Shown here piece after piece: positions 1 through 13,436 of a stretch of DNA of 64,000 nt; position 1 is the first letter of the stretch, and each line of letters begins with the position of its first letter. The stretch is taken from assembly GCA_016802295.1 (NCBI GenBank), contig JAESIW010000207.1:985831-1049830 (forward strand), written 5' to 3'. Under the pieces are notes generated by a model that worked only from the letters and a program-made list of their open reading frames with translations, did no database searches and was not told where the DNA came from. The position numbers and the translations under genes were made by a program. This DNA comes from Brachionus rotundiformis (lineage: Eukaryota; Rotifera; Eurotatoria; Ploima; Brachionidae).

Positions 1-223
1 AAACTTTATTATGGTAACAATATTAAAAGGCTTTTTTAGAAGGTTTAAAAAAAATTGGTTAACATATTAAAAGCAGTTAAGTTTTATGTGGTAAATCCAG
101 TTTTTTGGTTTATTACTGGTAGCAGTATTGTTTGATCTTTTCGCGGATGCTCTTTCTGTGGAGAAATTTTGGTATCACCTAAAGAAAAGATAAGAGTTGA
201 TAACTGACAATTAATTGTATAAA

Positions 224-3200
224 TTATCTACTTCTGCTGTAGTAGTACTGTTTGTATATGTCATTTGGGAGCAAGGAACGGTAGGCTGACCTAAGCTGGT
301 CAAACTGTGCATTGGTTTTATCGCTTTTTAAGCGAGAATCGTTGCTCGGTGTCTCGTTGGACCCGGTCATATTTTCTTCACTAAAAAAAATAAAAAATCA
401 ATCAATTAAAATAATTTATTAAAGAAAATATTTTCTATCTTTACAAATTACCTAATTTTGAGAGCCTTTTTGTCACTTGACTTGGCCACTGTTTCACTTG
501 ATCTTGAAAATTGTTGATTCTTTGACTTGAATGATACCAGAGTCTAATTACATTTATATTTTAAAACTTCAAGTTTTTTAAATGGGGTTTTTAGGTAAAA
601 TGATCAAAGATTACATGTGATCTTTTATTATATTTTTTAAACTTTTCTGATATCTCTATAGCTATTACTTCTAGTAATTTTTCCAGTTCCTTAAGGCTCT
701 TGCAGTTTTCTTTAATGTCAAAATGGTACTGTTTTATTAAAAGGCTGTTTAGATCAGGGTTGATGATTATCTAAAAGTAAACTGGTAAAACAGAGCCGAC
801 ACATTTGGCACACTTACGTCTCGGTTGTTTATTCGGCAGCGTCGAATTTCGTACAAAGACTTTAGCACTAGACGCTGCTGATCGAACAAACTGCCGTGGT
901 TTTTTTTACCATACGACTTGTGCTCGTTTGGCTTTATTACCAAACGCACCGTACCGTCTTCATTTGAGCAAATAGCATTTTGGACCAAATTAGAGCTTTC
1001 TTTTTTGCCTAATTGATAGTCAGATGTCGGATATTTGAATTCTTTTACATGAATGGACTCAGTTTTATCTTTTTATAAGAAATTTTTTTATTTCTATGCA
1101 AGAAAATTATTAACCTAAAAAAAGCCTTTATCTTGTAGTATCTGGTACATATTAAATTAACTTTTTAATAATAATCAAGTAAATGATGATTAAAAAGTTT
1201 AATTCAGATCTGCTATACCACAATTTTAATGAGATAGCTATCCTGGTATGGAGCCTCCTCAAAAAAGAACCAATTTTAGCTATACTTAAATCCAAGCAGA
1301 GCAATATTCTGATTTGGTTTGGTCATAATGATAAAAATTTGCCAAGAACCATTAGCAAATGAAGCACGTGTGGTTTAAGAGATGGAATTTAGACACGTGT
1401 GGCTATCTCATCTTGTCTTATCTAGTCAATAAATCGCTCACAAATAGAATAAGCAGTTACCAAGTAGATGGTGGGCATCATTTTTGAGAAATATTTTATC
1501 TTAATTTAATTTATTATATCCTCAAGGTCTCTAAAAATATATTTTTTTTACATTTAATTTAACAGATAGCTAAATTGTATTTTAAAGTTTTATAAAAATA
1601 AATTTTTTTGTCTTATTTCATTACCTAATAGACCATTGGTAAATTTTTTTATTCCCAAAGCATGTATTTAGTGTAGTATTATACTTTTGGCAATTATATT
1701 TACTTAAAATTATCAATTATTAATTAATGATCTTACTAAAATGCGACTTGTTAATAATAAATGATAATTTTGATTAAAAAAATCCCAAAAGACAACTTTG
1801 TCTCAATCGGACTCTCACACTTGTCTAAAGTCCCATTTTCAAGATAATAAGTTACCATAATACCAGTTCGACCTAGTCCAGATCCAGCTTGTTCACCAAT
1901 GGAACCAGAAAATTTTCTTATTAATTCAATTTTGAATACAGGAACAGAATTGTCTCTTTTTTAAAATAAATAAAACTAATAAATAAAAGATAAGTGTTAT
2001 CCCTCAATAAGTCACTTTTTTACCAATGTTATAATCTTTTTTTATAACCTTATCTAGTCAATGAATCAATTACCAATAAATTACTAGCTACCAAGTGATG
2101 GTGGTCTACAATTTTTAGAAAAAATTTTATTAAAAAATTTCTAAATAAAGATGGTAAATAATATTTTTTAATTTTTTAAAACTAGTTATATTTCTAAATG
2201 TCTAATTGGTAAAGCAAATTCCAATTAATCATTTAATTTTTTTAATTTAATATTTATTAAGCTCAAATTTTAAGCTTGCCAAAAAGATATAACAGATATT
2301 GAAAATTAAGTTACTTTTAAGAGCATATCTCTCGGGTGAAGATGTATCCTCGGCTAAGTCATGATCACTTGTTTTCAACTTAGTCGTAGCTTTATGGTTA
2401 ACTTTTTTTCTCTGATTAGTACTATTTGTAACAATTGGTTTTGCTCTTTTCCTCTCATTTACATCTGGCAAAGTTGTTATATTCGAATTGACCAAATCTT
2501 TTTTTTCATTCACACAACCATTATCGCTTAAACCCAGCTCGTCTTCTTTCTTTTCAACACGTTTCATTTTGCCATTTGTCTTTTTGGAATGATTACTCGA
2601 AATTTCATCTTTTCCATAATCGTTCTCTGTGCTTCCATCAGCCATGGGACTCTTTCTCCCACTGTCTGACCCGTTCTCTCGATTCTGTTTCTTTATTTGA
2701 CCATTTTGTGAACTTTTTGCCGAGTTGTTGTTCTCGTCCAGATCCAATAAGTCCGCTTCAGCATCACTTTCACCAAACTCCACACTCTTTTCTTGCTCAA
2801 TCGAACCATTTTTTTCATTTTGATCTGTTTTTTTCAATTTTTTATCATAAACCCCGGACAAAATGTCAATTTTTTTCTTTGTCCTTTCATTTTTTATCTT
2901 TTCCTGGGCCTCATGGTTCTTTTTCTTTTTATCCTTTACAGGATCAGTCTGTTTAGTTGCTTTGGGATTCATTTGGACAAGAGTCTTATCCGAGTCATAG
3001 ATAGGTATGACATTATCTCTTTTTTTCCTAGTCTTATCATCCTTTTTGATGCTTTTGTTTTGTTTAGAAGTTGAATTTTTATCCGCTTGACTTGGTAAAG
3101 TGTCCAAGTCGTTTTTGCTTGAGTTGGTCACTGTTTTGGTTGGCTTTTTGGACTCGCTTTCGCCCTCGGAATCTTTTTCACCATTCACCAAAGGGTTTTT

Positions 3201-5528
3201 CTCATTTTCAATGATATTCTTAAAGTTTTTTTTAATCTGGTCTGAGTTTTTCTCGGCCACATCGGTGCCAATCAAGCCACCGATTGACTTTAGGTATTTA
3301 GCCACGTCCCTGGCATTCTTGAGCACCGCTATGTCATAAGGGGACATAAAAGAGCTCTGAAAAGAGACAATTTATTAGATAAGCTGCTGGTTTCATACCT
3401 GTACTCACAGATGATGTCTTCATTAAGCAGTTGACATCGACTCCGTCAGCAACCAGTCGCTTGCATAGCTTCAGGTCGTTGTCAGCCGCAGCTAGATGTA
3501 GCAGTGTCCGGCCATCGTATATATTCGATGATTTAGAGGCTTTTTTATCTTTTATTACACTCATCAAATAATAGACACATTCTTAGAATTAATAAAAGAT
3601 AATTTCTTATAAATATTTATTAAATAGCTGCTTTTTCTATTCACTGGTAAATTAAATGGCAAGTTTAGGCTCTTAAGCCTTTTTTAATCTCATACTTAGA
3701 TAAAATCAGGTTAAAGTTGGTAAATAGTTGGTGAATGATCGAGCTTAAAGTTCGTGAAAACAAATTTAAGCCTTTTTTTTAAATGGACCAGAATGTTCTG
3801 CAGCAGTACCATGTAAATTTAAGCTAAAATAGGAACACAGAAACTTAGAGCTGCTTAACAAATCGATTTTCTTCTTCCTACGAGCCTTTAAGTTAATTAA
3901 ATAATGAGCATAAACTATTAATTATTAATTAAGTCAAATATATTTTTATTTATTTAAAACTTTTAACTAAAATTAATTTTTAAAATAATTCAAATGTGTT
4001 GTCACATAATTGCTTAAATTTTAATTTGATTTAAAGACCAAATTGACCAAAAAGGAATATGTGTTTGTTTTATCTCTTCGTAAATAATTTAATTTTTAAA
4101 TAATTTATAATCAAAAAGTAAATAATAAAAGTTAAAAATTATCAATAGCTATTTATTATTTGATTTGGGACTTTTGTATGGAACAGCTTGGATACATAAA
4201 ATTAATGCCTTAAAAAAAAAAGGAATTTATAAATCCAGTTTCTGTCAGAGTTGTTTGTTTGTGCCGGAAGTTTTAGGACTTAGAGAGAATTTTAAATAAA
4301 TCAATAAATTATAATTATTTTTTCTTCTAAATTAATTATGAAATCAATTAACTTACCCATTTGCTTGTTGTAGTAGGCTTCATGTATGGGAAAGTCTCCA
4401 CGGCGGTTTCTGAGCCAAATATTTGAATTTTTTGTACAAAGCACTTTGAGACACTTGAGCTGGCCCTTGGCGGCCGCACAATGGTAAGCCCTTGGCAAAA
4501 AAATAACATTCAGCACTTGGCACCTTCATCTAAGCTTACGTTCTTCCTTTACAGTCCTGGACATGCAAATTACTGCCATATTTAAGCAACAGGCTGCATG
4601 CGCTTACTTGACCGAGCGTGGCTGCGTAAAATATGGGCGTACAATTGTTATTGTCCATGATGTCCACAGATGTCTTGCATTGTTCGATTAAAATTTTGAT
4701 GCATTCAAGGTGACCACGGCTTGCGGCGCAGTGTAGCGCTACAACAATTTATTTAATTAATTTTTACATGTTTTAATTAATAAAAATTTTAATTGTACCA
4801 GTTAGACCATCTTTTTCATGCTTATTGGGGTCGGAACCGGCCGCAAAAAGCTCTAACAACGCTTCACTACTGCCTGGTAACACATAAACAATATAGAAAC
4901 AAAAAAAAGAAAAAATTTGCCAAATAGTACCACTGCTGGCCGCCCAAATGATGGCGTTCCGCTGGTCAAAGTCCTCTACGTCTATTTTAACCTTTTGGTC
5001 AATTAATTTTTTGAGTATGAGCAGGCTTTTGGTCTGATTGCGGCTAATCGACTCGTCCCAGATGTCTATTTGGCCGCACATTTGCGCAGCATAGTGGATT
5101 GGGTATGCACCATGAACATCAGCGGTCTCCGGGTCAGCGTTGTTCTCAAGCAACAAGTCCAACACTTCATCTTGACCGCATACTACACTCCAGTGAATGG
5201 CCGAGTGCATCTCGCCATCGGATGTGTTCACATCAGCGCCCATCTTCACCAAATACTGCACAATTGCCAAGTTGCCACAAATCACTGCCAAGTGCAGACA
5301 CGAATAGCCGTCTTTGTCCTGGTGGTTTATTTGGGCATTGTAGGACAGCAACAGCTCAATGCAGGCGGTCTCTATGTTCTCGGCGCAGTAGAGCAGCGCC
5401 GTCCTCTCATTCGAGTCCTTGGCGTCCACTGCGGCGCCTTTGGACAGCATACTTTTCACATCATCCGGGTTATTGTTCTGACATGCCAGCATCAATGGTG
5501 TTATTTCAATAGTTGGTATCGATGCCAT
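224..5528 (-). CDS. Ankyrin-repeat protein with Lys/Glu-rich tail (inversin-like)
   Basis: Nine exons: 5528-4931, 4873-4799, 4738-4540, 4490-4357, 3581-3409, 3356-2315, 1008-818, 543-452 and 380-224. They sum to 2661 nt, or 886 aa, with matching phases. About the first 425 residues are consecutive ankyrin repeats, with motifs such as TPLMLA, TALHCAA and GRTLLHLAA. A long charged linker rich in K, E, S and N follows, presumably disordered. A short ordered-looking tail includes LKSLYEIRRCRINN. There is no signal peptide or membrane segment, so it is probably an intracellular scaffold. The repeat arrangement recalls inversin-type proteins, but I cannot name an ortholog. The start is the first ATG before the first repeat. 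Introns 4357-3581 and 2315-1008 are long for this locus and could hide further exons. The last three exons are the least certain and rest on splice signals and phase. Confidence 0.75.
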
Positions 5529-8123
5529 CTGAAAATAAAAACAATTTCCAAAACCAGGATATTAATCCGATTTAAATAAAAATATGTATTTATAAAATAT
5601 AAAAAAAGCTTTAATTTTTCTTCCCTGAACAAAAAAAAAAAAAAAAACTTTATTTATTTTAAGCTTAATTTTACATAAATATTAAATATTTGAAGATCTT
5701 TTAAAGGCAAATAATAATTTTAGTTGCTATGCAAGTGATAAACAGTGATAATCGATGGGGTTTTATTATAAATTATAATGTGGTGTGACATTTATGCCTA
5801 AATACTTCCATAATTCGATTTATTTTTTTTGGAGCTAATTCTTTTTATTTTCTATTTTCCTCATTTGGTAACTTTGGTAACAAGCACATTATTAGCTAGA
5901 CTGTGAACAATTATAAGGAACTAAATATGGATTTTTTTGTTGTGCTAGAAACTGTTCACTCAACTGGATGCCCGATAAGGAGCTGCGAAAGGAAATTGGC
6001 AAAACTCGAATTTAAAAGTTGTCCCAGAATTGTTCCATTTGAATTTTTAAACAATTAACCATATTGAATAGCTTTTAGAAATTTAATTAATAATTTATTT
6101 GGAAAATAAACTTAATCCCAGTTTGGCACGTCACTGTTGCCAGATTATAATTTAATTGACTTTTAGAACATTATTTTTGTTGATCCTGAAGCATAAGCAA
6201 ATTTGGAGACAAATATTAACTTAAATCGCTATGACATAAATATTGGTTCCAAGAGACCAATTTTATTTATTAATTAAAAAAAAATACTAAAAAAAAAATA
6301 ATAAAAGATATAAAAAAAAGAGAATTTGGTTGTTTTTAAATCAATAAAAATGGTTGATTTACGGTAACCAAGATGGAACCAGCATAAATAATTTAAGCCT
6401 TCCGATTAAGCTGCGTTCATTCAAGATATTAAATTTTTGTCATGCTAGGTTATTGTATCTATTCAGTGATTGAATCATGTTTTTGATAGTTCACTTAAAA
6501 ATTAATTTAGCTTCCTTTACGTTTGACTAGATCGGAATTGGCTCGAAATGAAATTATTGCCAAATAATTTAATTTGCTTAATATATCAGTTAAAAAATGC
6601 ACATGTTAATATATGTCGGATGAAAAATGTTTACCAAAGGACCAAAATTAATCCTTTGGAAAAATAATTAGTAAACACTTAATTAATATTTTTTGTGATT
6701 AAATTATAAGACTTGGAACCGTTTTGCCAAATTGGAAAATGCTGATAAATATTTTAGTGATTTTATTTTACCTTACATTTTTTATTAAGGAATAATTCTT
6801 AATTTAAATTTAAAATTAAGTAATTAAAAAAAAGGAATATAATAATAGCATGATTTCATTCGAATTAAGCAACACTTCAAAATACTTTTTAAATATATCA
6901 ACCAGCTACAGCTTAAGTTGTAGAACAGTGTAGTAGGATTACAACTGATGCACAGAAGCGAATGATAAAGTAGATAGTCTTTTTAAAAATTGGTTTACCA
7001 GAATAATTTATTTTCGTGCGGTGTTTTGGTACTTGACTTGAGGATCAATGAATAGTAAACAGGAAAGAGAAGTCTTACAGAAGAACTAACCAGTCTTTTT
7101 GGTCAAATTTCTTTTATGTTTTAAATACCAATAAATCAAAATTTCAATTAAAATATATTTTCTCAATTGTCTGTTAATAAATGTTTATTTTTCAATTTTT
7201 ACTTAAATTTAATTCTAATTTGAATAATGAAATTATCTTTATCTGATTTTTTATTAATGATTTTTCTTATCTTTTAAGAAAATTTGACATAAAAATGTTA
7301 GCTACGATTGACAGTGTTTTGAAAAATTTATCTGTCTTAGCAATTGGTGTTATTACGGTTATTAAGGTTGATATTATTGTTGGTCAAAAACCTATTCTAT
7401 GATATTTTCTAATAGAAAAATAAAATTCCTGGAATGATAAATCTTTTTGGAAATGATATAAAAGTGGTTAAAGAAGTTTTTTAGGTTTTAGGATTGATCC
7501 AAGTTTGCATTTAGTATCTCATTAATTGTAATGTCTTTATTATCTGTTGGGCAAGTAGTGGCTATTTATCAATAAATAAAGTAAGGAGTTATTGCTGTGA
7601 CATTCTATCAAGAATTCTGAGGCCATTATTTTAAATTGCTTTTTACAAGCAACTTTATAATATGTGATAATATTTACATATTTAACCAAATAAGTGGTTA
7701 ATGCAAATTTACTGTGGAGAAAAAATATATTCAAATAATGTTTTTAGATTTAAATATAAAAAAACATTAAAGCCACTGATTCTGCAAAGCAGTGTTTAAT
7801 AGCATTATAAAAGATTATAAAAGAGAAAGTTATTTTCTTGTGGGTACCAGTCTTTTGGGGACTTGGCAGAGCCTTTTTTTAAATTGTAAAATTATTTTAT
7901 ATCATTTAAATAAATGAATTGCTAATCGGTCTTCATGACAACGACACTAGCCTGTTGATTAACCTTAAAATTTGGAAAAAAAAAGTTACCATATTGTTAA
8001 AGCTAATATTTATTCGAATTTAAAAAGTATAAATGGAAAAAAATTCTCCTTAATTAAGGAATCTTGATTAAGCATACAAATAACTAAAATAAAAACAATT
8101 TTTTATCGAATATACAAATTTAT
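5529..8123. other. Intergenic spacer, no gene seen
   Basis: This AT-rich 2.6-kb spacer lies between the ankyrin gene promoter and the 3' end of ADAR. Both strands are broken by frequent stops and homopolymer A/T runs. I see no splice-flanked coding stretch and no recognisable RNA gene. Confidence 0.5.
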
Positions 8124-11100
8124 TTATTGATTAGAAGACATGATGAATTGGTTTTGTTCCATTGGTGCTGCAAGCCAGTTGCCCAATTTATTCTCTTTGA
8201 AACACTTGTATAAGCTTAACTTGGCATTTTGGTAATCCAGAGACATTTTCTTCGCTTGGCCATAGGTCACCTGATCTATTTGTTTGTCAATTTTGTTATC
8301 TGCTTTGCTCTCTTTTATTAAATTGACCAAAGAAGACCACATTTTGAACATTTCATACTGGCACACTTCCGAATGAGTACCATCATTCTTCTTGCCAACT
8401 TTACAATTAATAATTTCTACCTGCTTGATTAGATCAGACCAAATCAACGACTTGGTAGATGGCTTGCTGGTCTGTCTCAGCAAGCTGTTTGTTATTGAAC
8501 TCAAAATGGGCTTATGTACTCTGTACGGTGATGGCAATTCTTGTTCGCACTTGGCATATATTTATTCATAAAGCTAAATGAAAAGAAAAAAGCCTACTTG
8601 ACTTATTCTGGAAAAAAGTGCTCTACTAAGATGGTTTTTGTTGTAAAAGGCTCCAATTATGATACTTTTAAGGTAAACTGGCTCTATGAATTGACTAAGG
8701 AGAGCGCCTTGGACACCTAGCACATTGTATTTGCATAGTTTGTCCGAACAAGACATCACTTTGAGCCTATCGCCGAGCATGACACCGTCCCAAGTTTGAA
8801 TCTGGTCACACGAGTTGACCGGAATGGTTCCCATTCCGGACTCGATTTTGGTCCGTAGGAGACCTCGCACTTTTCTGTTTGGATGCAAGTCTGTCGACCC
8901 AGCGGTCAAATTGTCGCTAATGGAGAATATTCGCGAGTCGCCGCACGGCGCTGATGACACGAACAAATGAAAGTCCACACCACTCTTCAGCCTGTACAAG
9001 GACTTGTCTGTGCCTAACTCAAAAATGTCTGATACAAAGTTATTTCTGATAAATTGGTCTAGTTTGGCAAACAGGTATTTTCTGAGGACGCGAACAGCCA
9101 GTATTTCGGCATGGCAGTCATTTAGAGAAGTGCCAAGCAAACTCATATAATCACCAGCTATGCATTTTGTACCAGTGGTGAGACAAATCAACCTAGCAGT
9201 GTTTATATTAATGCCATTTGATTGAACTATGCCTGAATAGACATTCAAAAATTTGTTCGGATTGAACTCATTGTCTTCGCTGAGTTGGTCTACCAAATCT
9301 TTGTATTTTTTGTTTATTAATTCGCTAACACCATCAGCAAACTCTTTAAATTTGCTTCCTGTTTCTTCGCTGTGATGCTCAGATATGGCAAGATCTGTTT
9401 CTGAACAAAAATTATAAATTAAAAAAAATTTTTGCATTTGCCAAACAATTCAAATTAACTAATTTAATATTTTTGGTGTTTTTACCAAATTAAATTAATT
9501 TAAAATGATAAGAAATTAATTTTTTAATTTTAAAAAATTATCAACAAATACAGATTTTTTATTTTAAAATTTAATATATATTTTATATAATTTAATGTAT
9601 TTTATTTAGCTAACCAAGTTTTACCATACTATCATTACATATGTATTTTTAATGTCTTAATGGGAAAATAATTGAATTATTTTTTGGAAAATTTAAATAT
9701 TAATGGATTAAAAAAAATCCCAATTGAACTGGTCTTTGTTTAATAATAATTTAAATTCAAGTATAAGCTTTTTTGCCATAAATTTGGTTTTTAAAATTTA
9801 AAAATTGTGGTGGACCTGCAAACAAGAGAGTTACTTAGGTGACCAAAGAAATGGAGTTATTCCTTTTATTCAGCAGACATTTAGACTAATCTGTTCCAAA
9901 CACTTGGACACTATTTACAAGAAAAAAAAGTTTGAGTTAATTTTTCAATCAAAATTGTCTTCGTTAATGAGATACAATGTCCCTAAATTGGTCGATTAAT
10001 GGCAAAGGGTCCTTACCTATAAAAAAATTCATGATTTTTGTCTACTTTTAAATGATAATTGTTACACCGGCCTATTATAAGAGCATAATCTACAAATTTA
10101 AATTTAAATAAAAATTTTTTACACATATCTTTTTAAATCTAATTAATTAAACATTCCTTAAACATTTAAACTTATTAACAATTAACAAAAATATCTTTCA
10201 TCCACCAAAAAAGGCCATTTTTACCATTTAGTTAAAATGTATTTACCTTCACTGGACAATTTGATATTAAATAAGACTTCAAGTAAATACTGAGCAGCCC
10301 GGGACTTGGCAATTTTTTTAGTGCTGCCAATTCCATAAAAAATGAGCTCTTCGCCGAAGTCTTTTACTAGTGAAAGGTCGTGGTCATTATTGCGTATTAA
10401 ATTTGCCATGTCCACTTTTGGTTGCATTTTGCTTTCCATGAGCTCTTGTTTGTTAAGTCTGATTTCCACTTTGAACACTTTTGAGTGCGACTGGCCGGAC
10501 TCTTCAACAAGGTTATCGGTGAAGGGCTTCTTTGGCAACAGATGATTCAAAATGGTAACCGGGTTTTTGGTGGCTATGACCTCTTTTGTCCTCAGATCAA
10601 ACTCGGCACTAGCTGCTTCTTCACTTTCACCAAGGTCAATGACCAGCGAGGGTTCGGTCTCTTCTAGCTGAGCATCAAGCAACAAACTGGCGTCCAGCTT
10701 GTGAGCCCGAAGCTCCAAGTCAATCAAACATTGGAAATATTGTGTTTCTTCTAGGGTGAAAAAGTCTGGCAAGCTGATCAAATGGGACAAGGCCTTGAGC
10801 GCGGCGATTACTTTGGCCAACTTTTTGGACGGACCAGTGGAATAAAATGCAACCAAATTTCCAGTGATTTGTATAGTGAGACAAAATCTGAATGTTGGCT
10901 TGTGTGCCTGGCCAGCTTGGCAAATCAGCTCGAATTTAATCGGCTGAATTCTGGTCAACTCGTGAATGTACTGAACGGAATTTTTGTAGCTGATTGCCTG
11001 TTGGAATTGCTCGGAACAAGTTTTGAGTCGTTTGCTCGGCTCTTGGTTCGAGCTTGAGTCCGGCTCGAGGCTTCGCTTGGTAGCTGGAGCCGGTCCGAGT

Positions 11101-11183
11101 GACATTTTGGATATTCTCTGTCTAAAACAGCTGGTCTTGTTGTTCACAAGTCCACTTGGAATTCGGCTCTTTTGGTAAAACAT
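8124..11183 (-). CDS. Adar: Adenosine deaminase acting on RNA (ADAR, ADAR2-like layout)
   Basis: Three exons (11183-10247, 9400-8598, 8549-8124) give 2166 nt, or 721 aa, close to fly Adar and human ADAR2. There are two double-stranded-RNA-binding domains, near residues 70-150 and 205-310. Each ends with a typical basic helix (SKKLAKVIAALKAL and STKKIAKSRAAQYLLE). The C-terminal deaminase domain keeps the zinc and catalytic set: HAEIL (His ligand and catalytic Glu), SSAPCGD (Cys ligand) and MSCSDKLCK (second Cys ligand). The family motif ESGMGTIPV is also present. The enzyme converts adenosine to inosine in double-stranded RNA, typically in the nucleus. The third exon starts after an unusual TGCCAAG acceptor chosen to avoid an in-frame stop. 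A second ATG at 11105 is a possible alternative start. All key residues are intact, so it is predicted active. Confidence 0.93.
9401..10246 (-). other. Large ADAR intron (846 nt)
   Basis: This intron separates the dsRNA-binding exon (donor AAG|GTAAAT) from the deaminase exon (acceptor TTTTGTTCAG). It is far longer than the other introns nearby. It holds a short open frame on the + strand at 9805-9999 that starts with TTG and matches nothing I recognise. The rest is AT-rich. Confidence 0.7.
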
Positions 11184-12770
11184 TCGAAAATTAGTTTATA
11201 AAAATTAAAAGCAAAATAAAGATAAGATAGAAGAATTTTATCTAATACTTGGATTAACCTATTTTGCGAGGTGATTAGGGAAGACTTGTTTAAAATTTAT
11301 TTTAACTATTTAAACTAGTTGCTCAATTTTGATTTGGATAAAATAATACTTAAAAATAAATCTCTATACACAAAATTATTATTTTATAAAATGAAATATT
11401 TTATGATATATATTTTTTTATATTTTTAATCTATATATATATATTCATAAAATTCATATTTTTTTTGTCTTGATAAAGCAAACTTTTAAAATCTTATTTA
11501 AAATAAGGAATTATTTTTTCTTTATTAAGTTAAAAGTAATCAATCTGGTAGCCTTTGGTCTGTATGATAATTAATAGCTTGAATTAAATTCAGATAGAAA
11601 AGTTGTTTTTTATAAGAAATAGTGAAAAAATAATAATCTTAATTGAAATTTTAATTTTAAATTATATTTAAAGAATACAAGAATTTTTACCAAACTGACA
11701 TCACTGGCTCTTTATTGAGTTAAAATATAATATTTCATCGTTCAAATTAAAATTAAATTCAGATCAAAATATTTAAAAATAAATTAAAAATAAAACTCAA
11801 ATATTATCATTAAAAAAATATATAACTATACTGTTCTACAGCCCGAACTAATGAGTCACATTGGTCTTACCAAATATTTATATAACGGAGACCCAATAAT
11901 GCTTGACCGAAACTTTACTTAGTAAAGAAATATCATGCAATATAGATAAACTAATGAAATTTTATCTATTTTTCAAAAATAATCATTGTTTTTTTATATT
12001 TTTCCCATGTCCAGTCCCTAGGTGACATGCATAATCTGTGGCATAATTGTCCTCGGTGGTCTTTTGAAAATTGAGTAAAATGACCAAGAAAAAGGTGCCT
12101 ATTGCAATGTTCTTTTTTACTAATTAGAGTTTCGAACAAGTATTATTGGGCACCTGTTATATTAGATAAATATTTATAGTATTTTTCTTTTTAGCTTTGA
12201 TCATCTGGTATTTTTTTTTAAATTAATGGTCAGATACAACTGTTTTTTTGCCATATCCATAGATAAAGAAGATTAAGAATTAGTTGAAATGATGGAAATT
12301 CTTTGGTTATAAGCCAACCCAGTGTGAGGTCTTGTATTAACCTTAGGAAACAAATCAAGACTTTGACCAAACATCGCTTACTCTTTATTGCAGCATCTTG
12401 AGTTAAAATAACCTAGTCTTTGGTCATTCATCATTCAAATTTATTTATTTAAAGATAAATTAAAAATACCACTCAAATAGTATTATTAATTAACAGATGA
12501 TTAAAATATTTTTTCTATCAGTTTCAGATATTATCCAACATTCTACGATCTGAATCAATGTTACTACAGTGTTCTACAGTTAAAGCTATTATTACCTGTA
12601 GTGACTGAATGACTCAAATTTTTCAAATGTTGGTAGCATTAATCTCATTCATTAATAACTTAATAATTCTAATTAGATTAATTTTCTATTAAATAACTAA
12701 TTGAAATTTTTAACTTTTTATTCTAAAAAAAATTATTTACATCCAAGTAAGTCAAGTGAAACAAATGGAG
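11184..12770. other. Spacer with a diverged direct duplication
   Basis: This is the 1.6-kb spacer between the ADAR 5' end and the CRIPT 3' end. No gene is visible. Segments near 11711-11815 and 12381-12490 share the order CTCTTTATTG, TTGAGTTAAAAT, TTCAAATT and AAATTAAAAAT, then ACTCAAATA, which suggests an old direct duplication. Confidence 0.4.
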
Positions 12771-13073
12771 CTAGACAGAAGACTGTCGATAGCCCTTAGT
12801 GTCAAGTATTTTAACTCCACACATGGCACATATTCCTTTCTTGTAGGCGCATTGTTGACAGTAGTACGAGTTGGCTTGGTGAACAATCTGTTTGCAGATT
12901 CTGCACTTGTCAAACTTGCTGGTGTATGGGTTGAATCGCGACTTCTTGGACGTCAAGGCCTTGTTTTCATTGATCACTCTGCCACCGCTCTCTGTTGTGT
13001 TCCTGGCGCCCTGTTTCCAAGTGTCAGGCGTGATCACTTTGCCAAGCTTTTTGGTACACTTTTCACACACCAT
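12771..13073 (-). CDS. CRIPT: CRIPT, cysteine-rich PDZ-binding protein
   Basis: Intronless, 100 aa, the same size as vertebrate CRIPT (101 aa). The whole protein matches the family: start MVCEKCTKKLG, middle VITPDTWKQGARNTTESGG, then NENKALTSKK. It has the CxxC pairs CRIC, CQQC and CAMC expected to bind zinc. The extreme C-terminus is QSSV, which keeps the class I PDZ-ligand form (S/T-x-V) by which mammalian CRIPT binds PSD-95. CRIPT proteins are also linked to microtubules and the minor spliceosome. The start is the conserved family start. It is divergent from VPS37, with 363 bp between the two ATGs. Confidence 0.96.
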   Translation of the reverse strand: MVCEKCTKKLGKVITPDTWKQGARNTTESGGRVINENKALTSKKSRFNPYTSKFDKCRICKQIVHQANSYYCQQCAYKKGICAMCGVKILDTKGYRQSSV

Positions 13074-13436
13074 GTCTCTATATTATTACCAAAACAAAAT
13101 TAATTATTTTTTCCAATTCCTTAATTTATTACAAAGCATCTAATTACTTCTATTAATACTAAATTATGCCTCCAATGTCATGGCAAAACAAACTTAACTT
13201 TTTTTAAAAATTAAATCCTAAAACTATCTTTAAATAAACCTTTAAATATCTAAAAATATTAATAATTTTTTTAAAAATATAATTTTGAAATTTTCATAAT
13301 TTTCTTTATTTAATTAAAAGTAAAATGAGACTAAAAAAAAGCGCTTCTTTCACATCTGTTTGAACCAATTGACTTTGTGGATAAAATTATAAATTTTTGA
13401 GAAAATTATTAAGATAAATTTTGAAATTAAAACAAA
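13074..13436. promoter_or_regulatory. Probable bidirectional promoter, CRIPT / VPS37
   Basis: This 363-bp AT-rich gap lies between two head-to-head ATGs, so both promoters must sit here or inside the genes. No clear TATA box or initiator can be assigned by eye. The call rests on geometry only. Confidence 0.4.

Noticed and set aside
5070..5579. 169- and 137-codon + strand frames opposite the ankyrin repeats
   Set aside because: Antisense shadows of a clearly coding ankyrin exon.
9805..9999. 64-codon open frame on + strand inside the ADAR intron
   Set aside because: It starts with TTG and has no splice context or recognised domain. It is probably a chance frame, although less A/T-biased than the surroundings.
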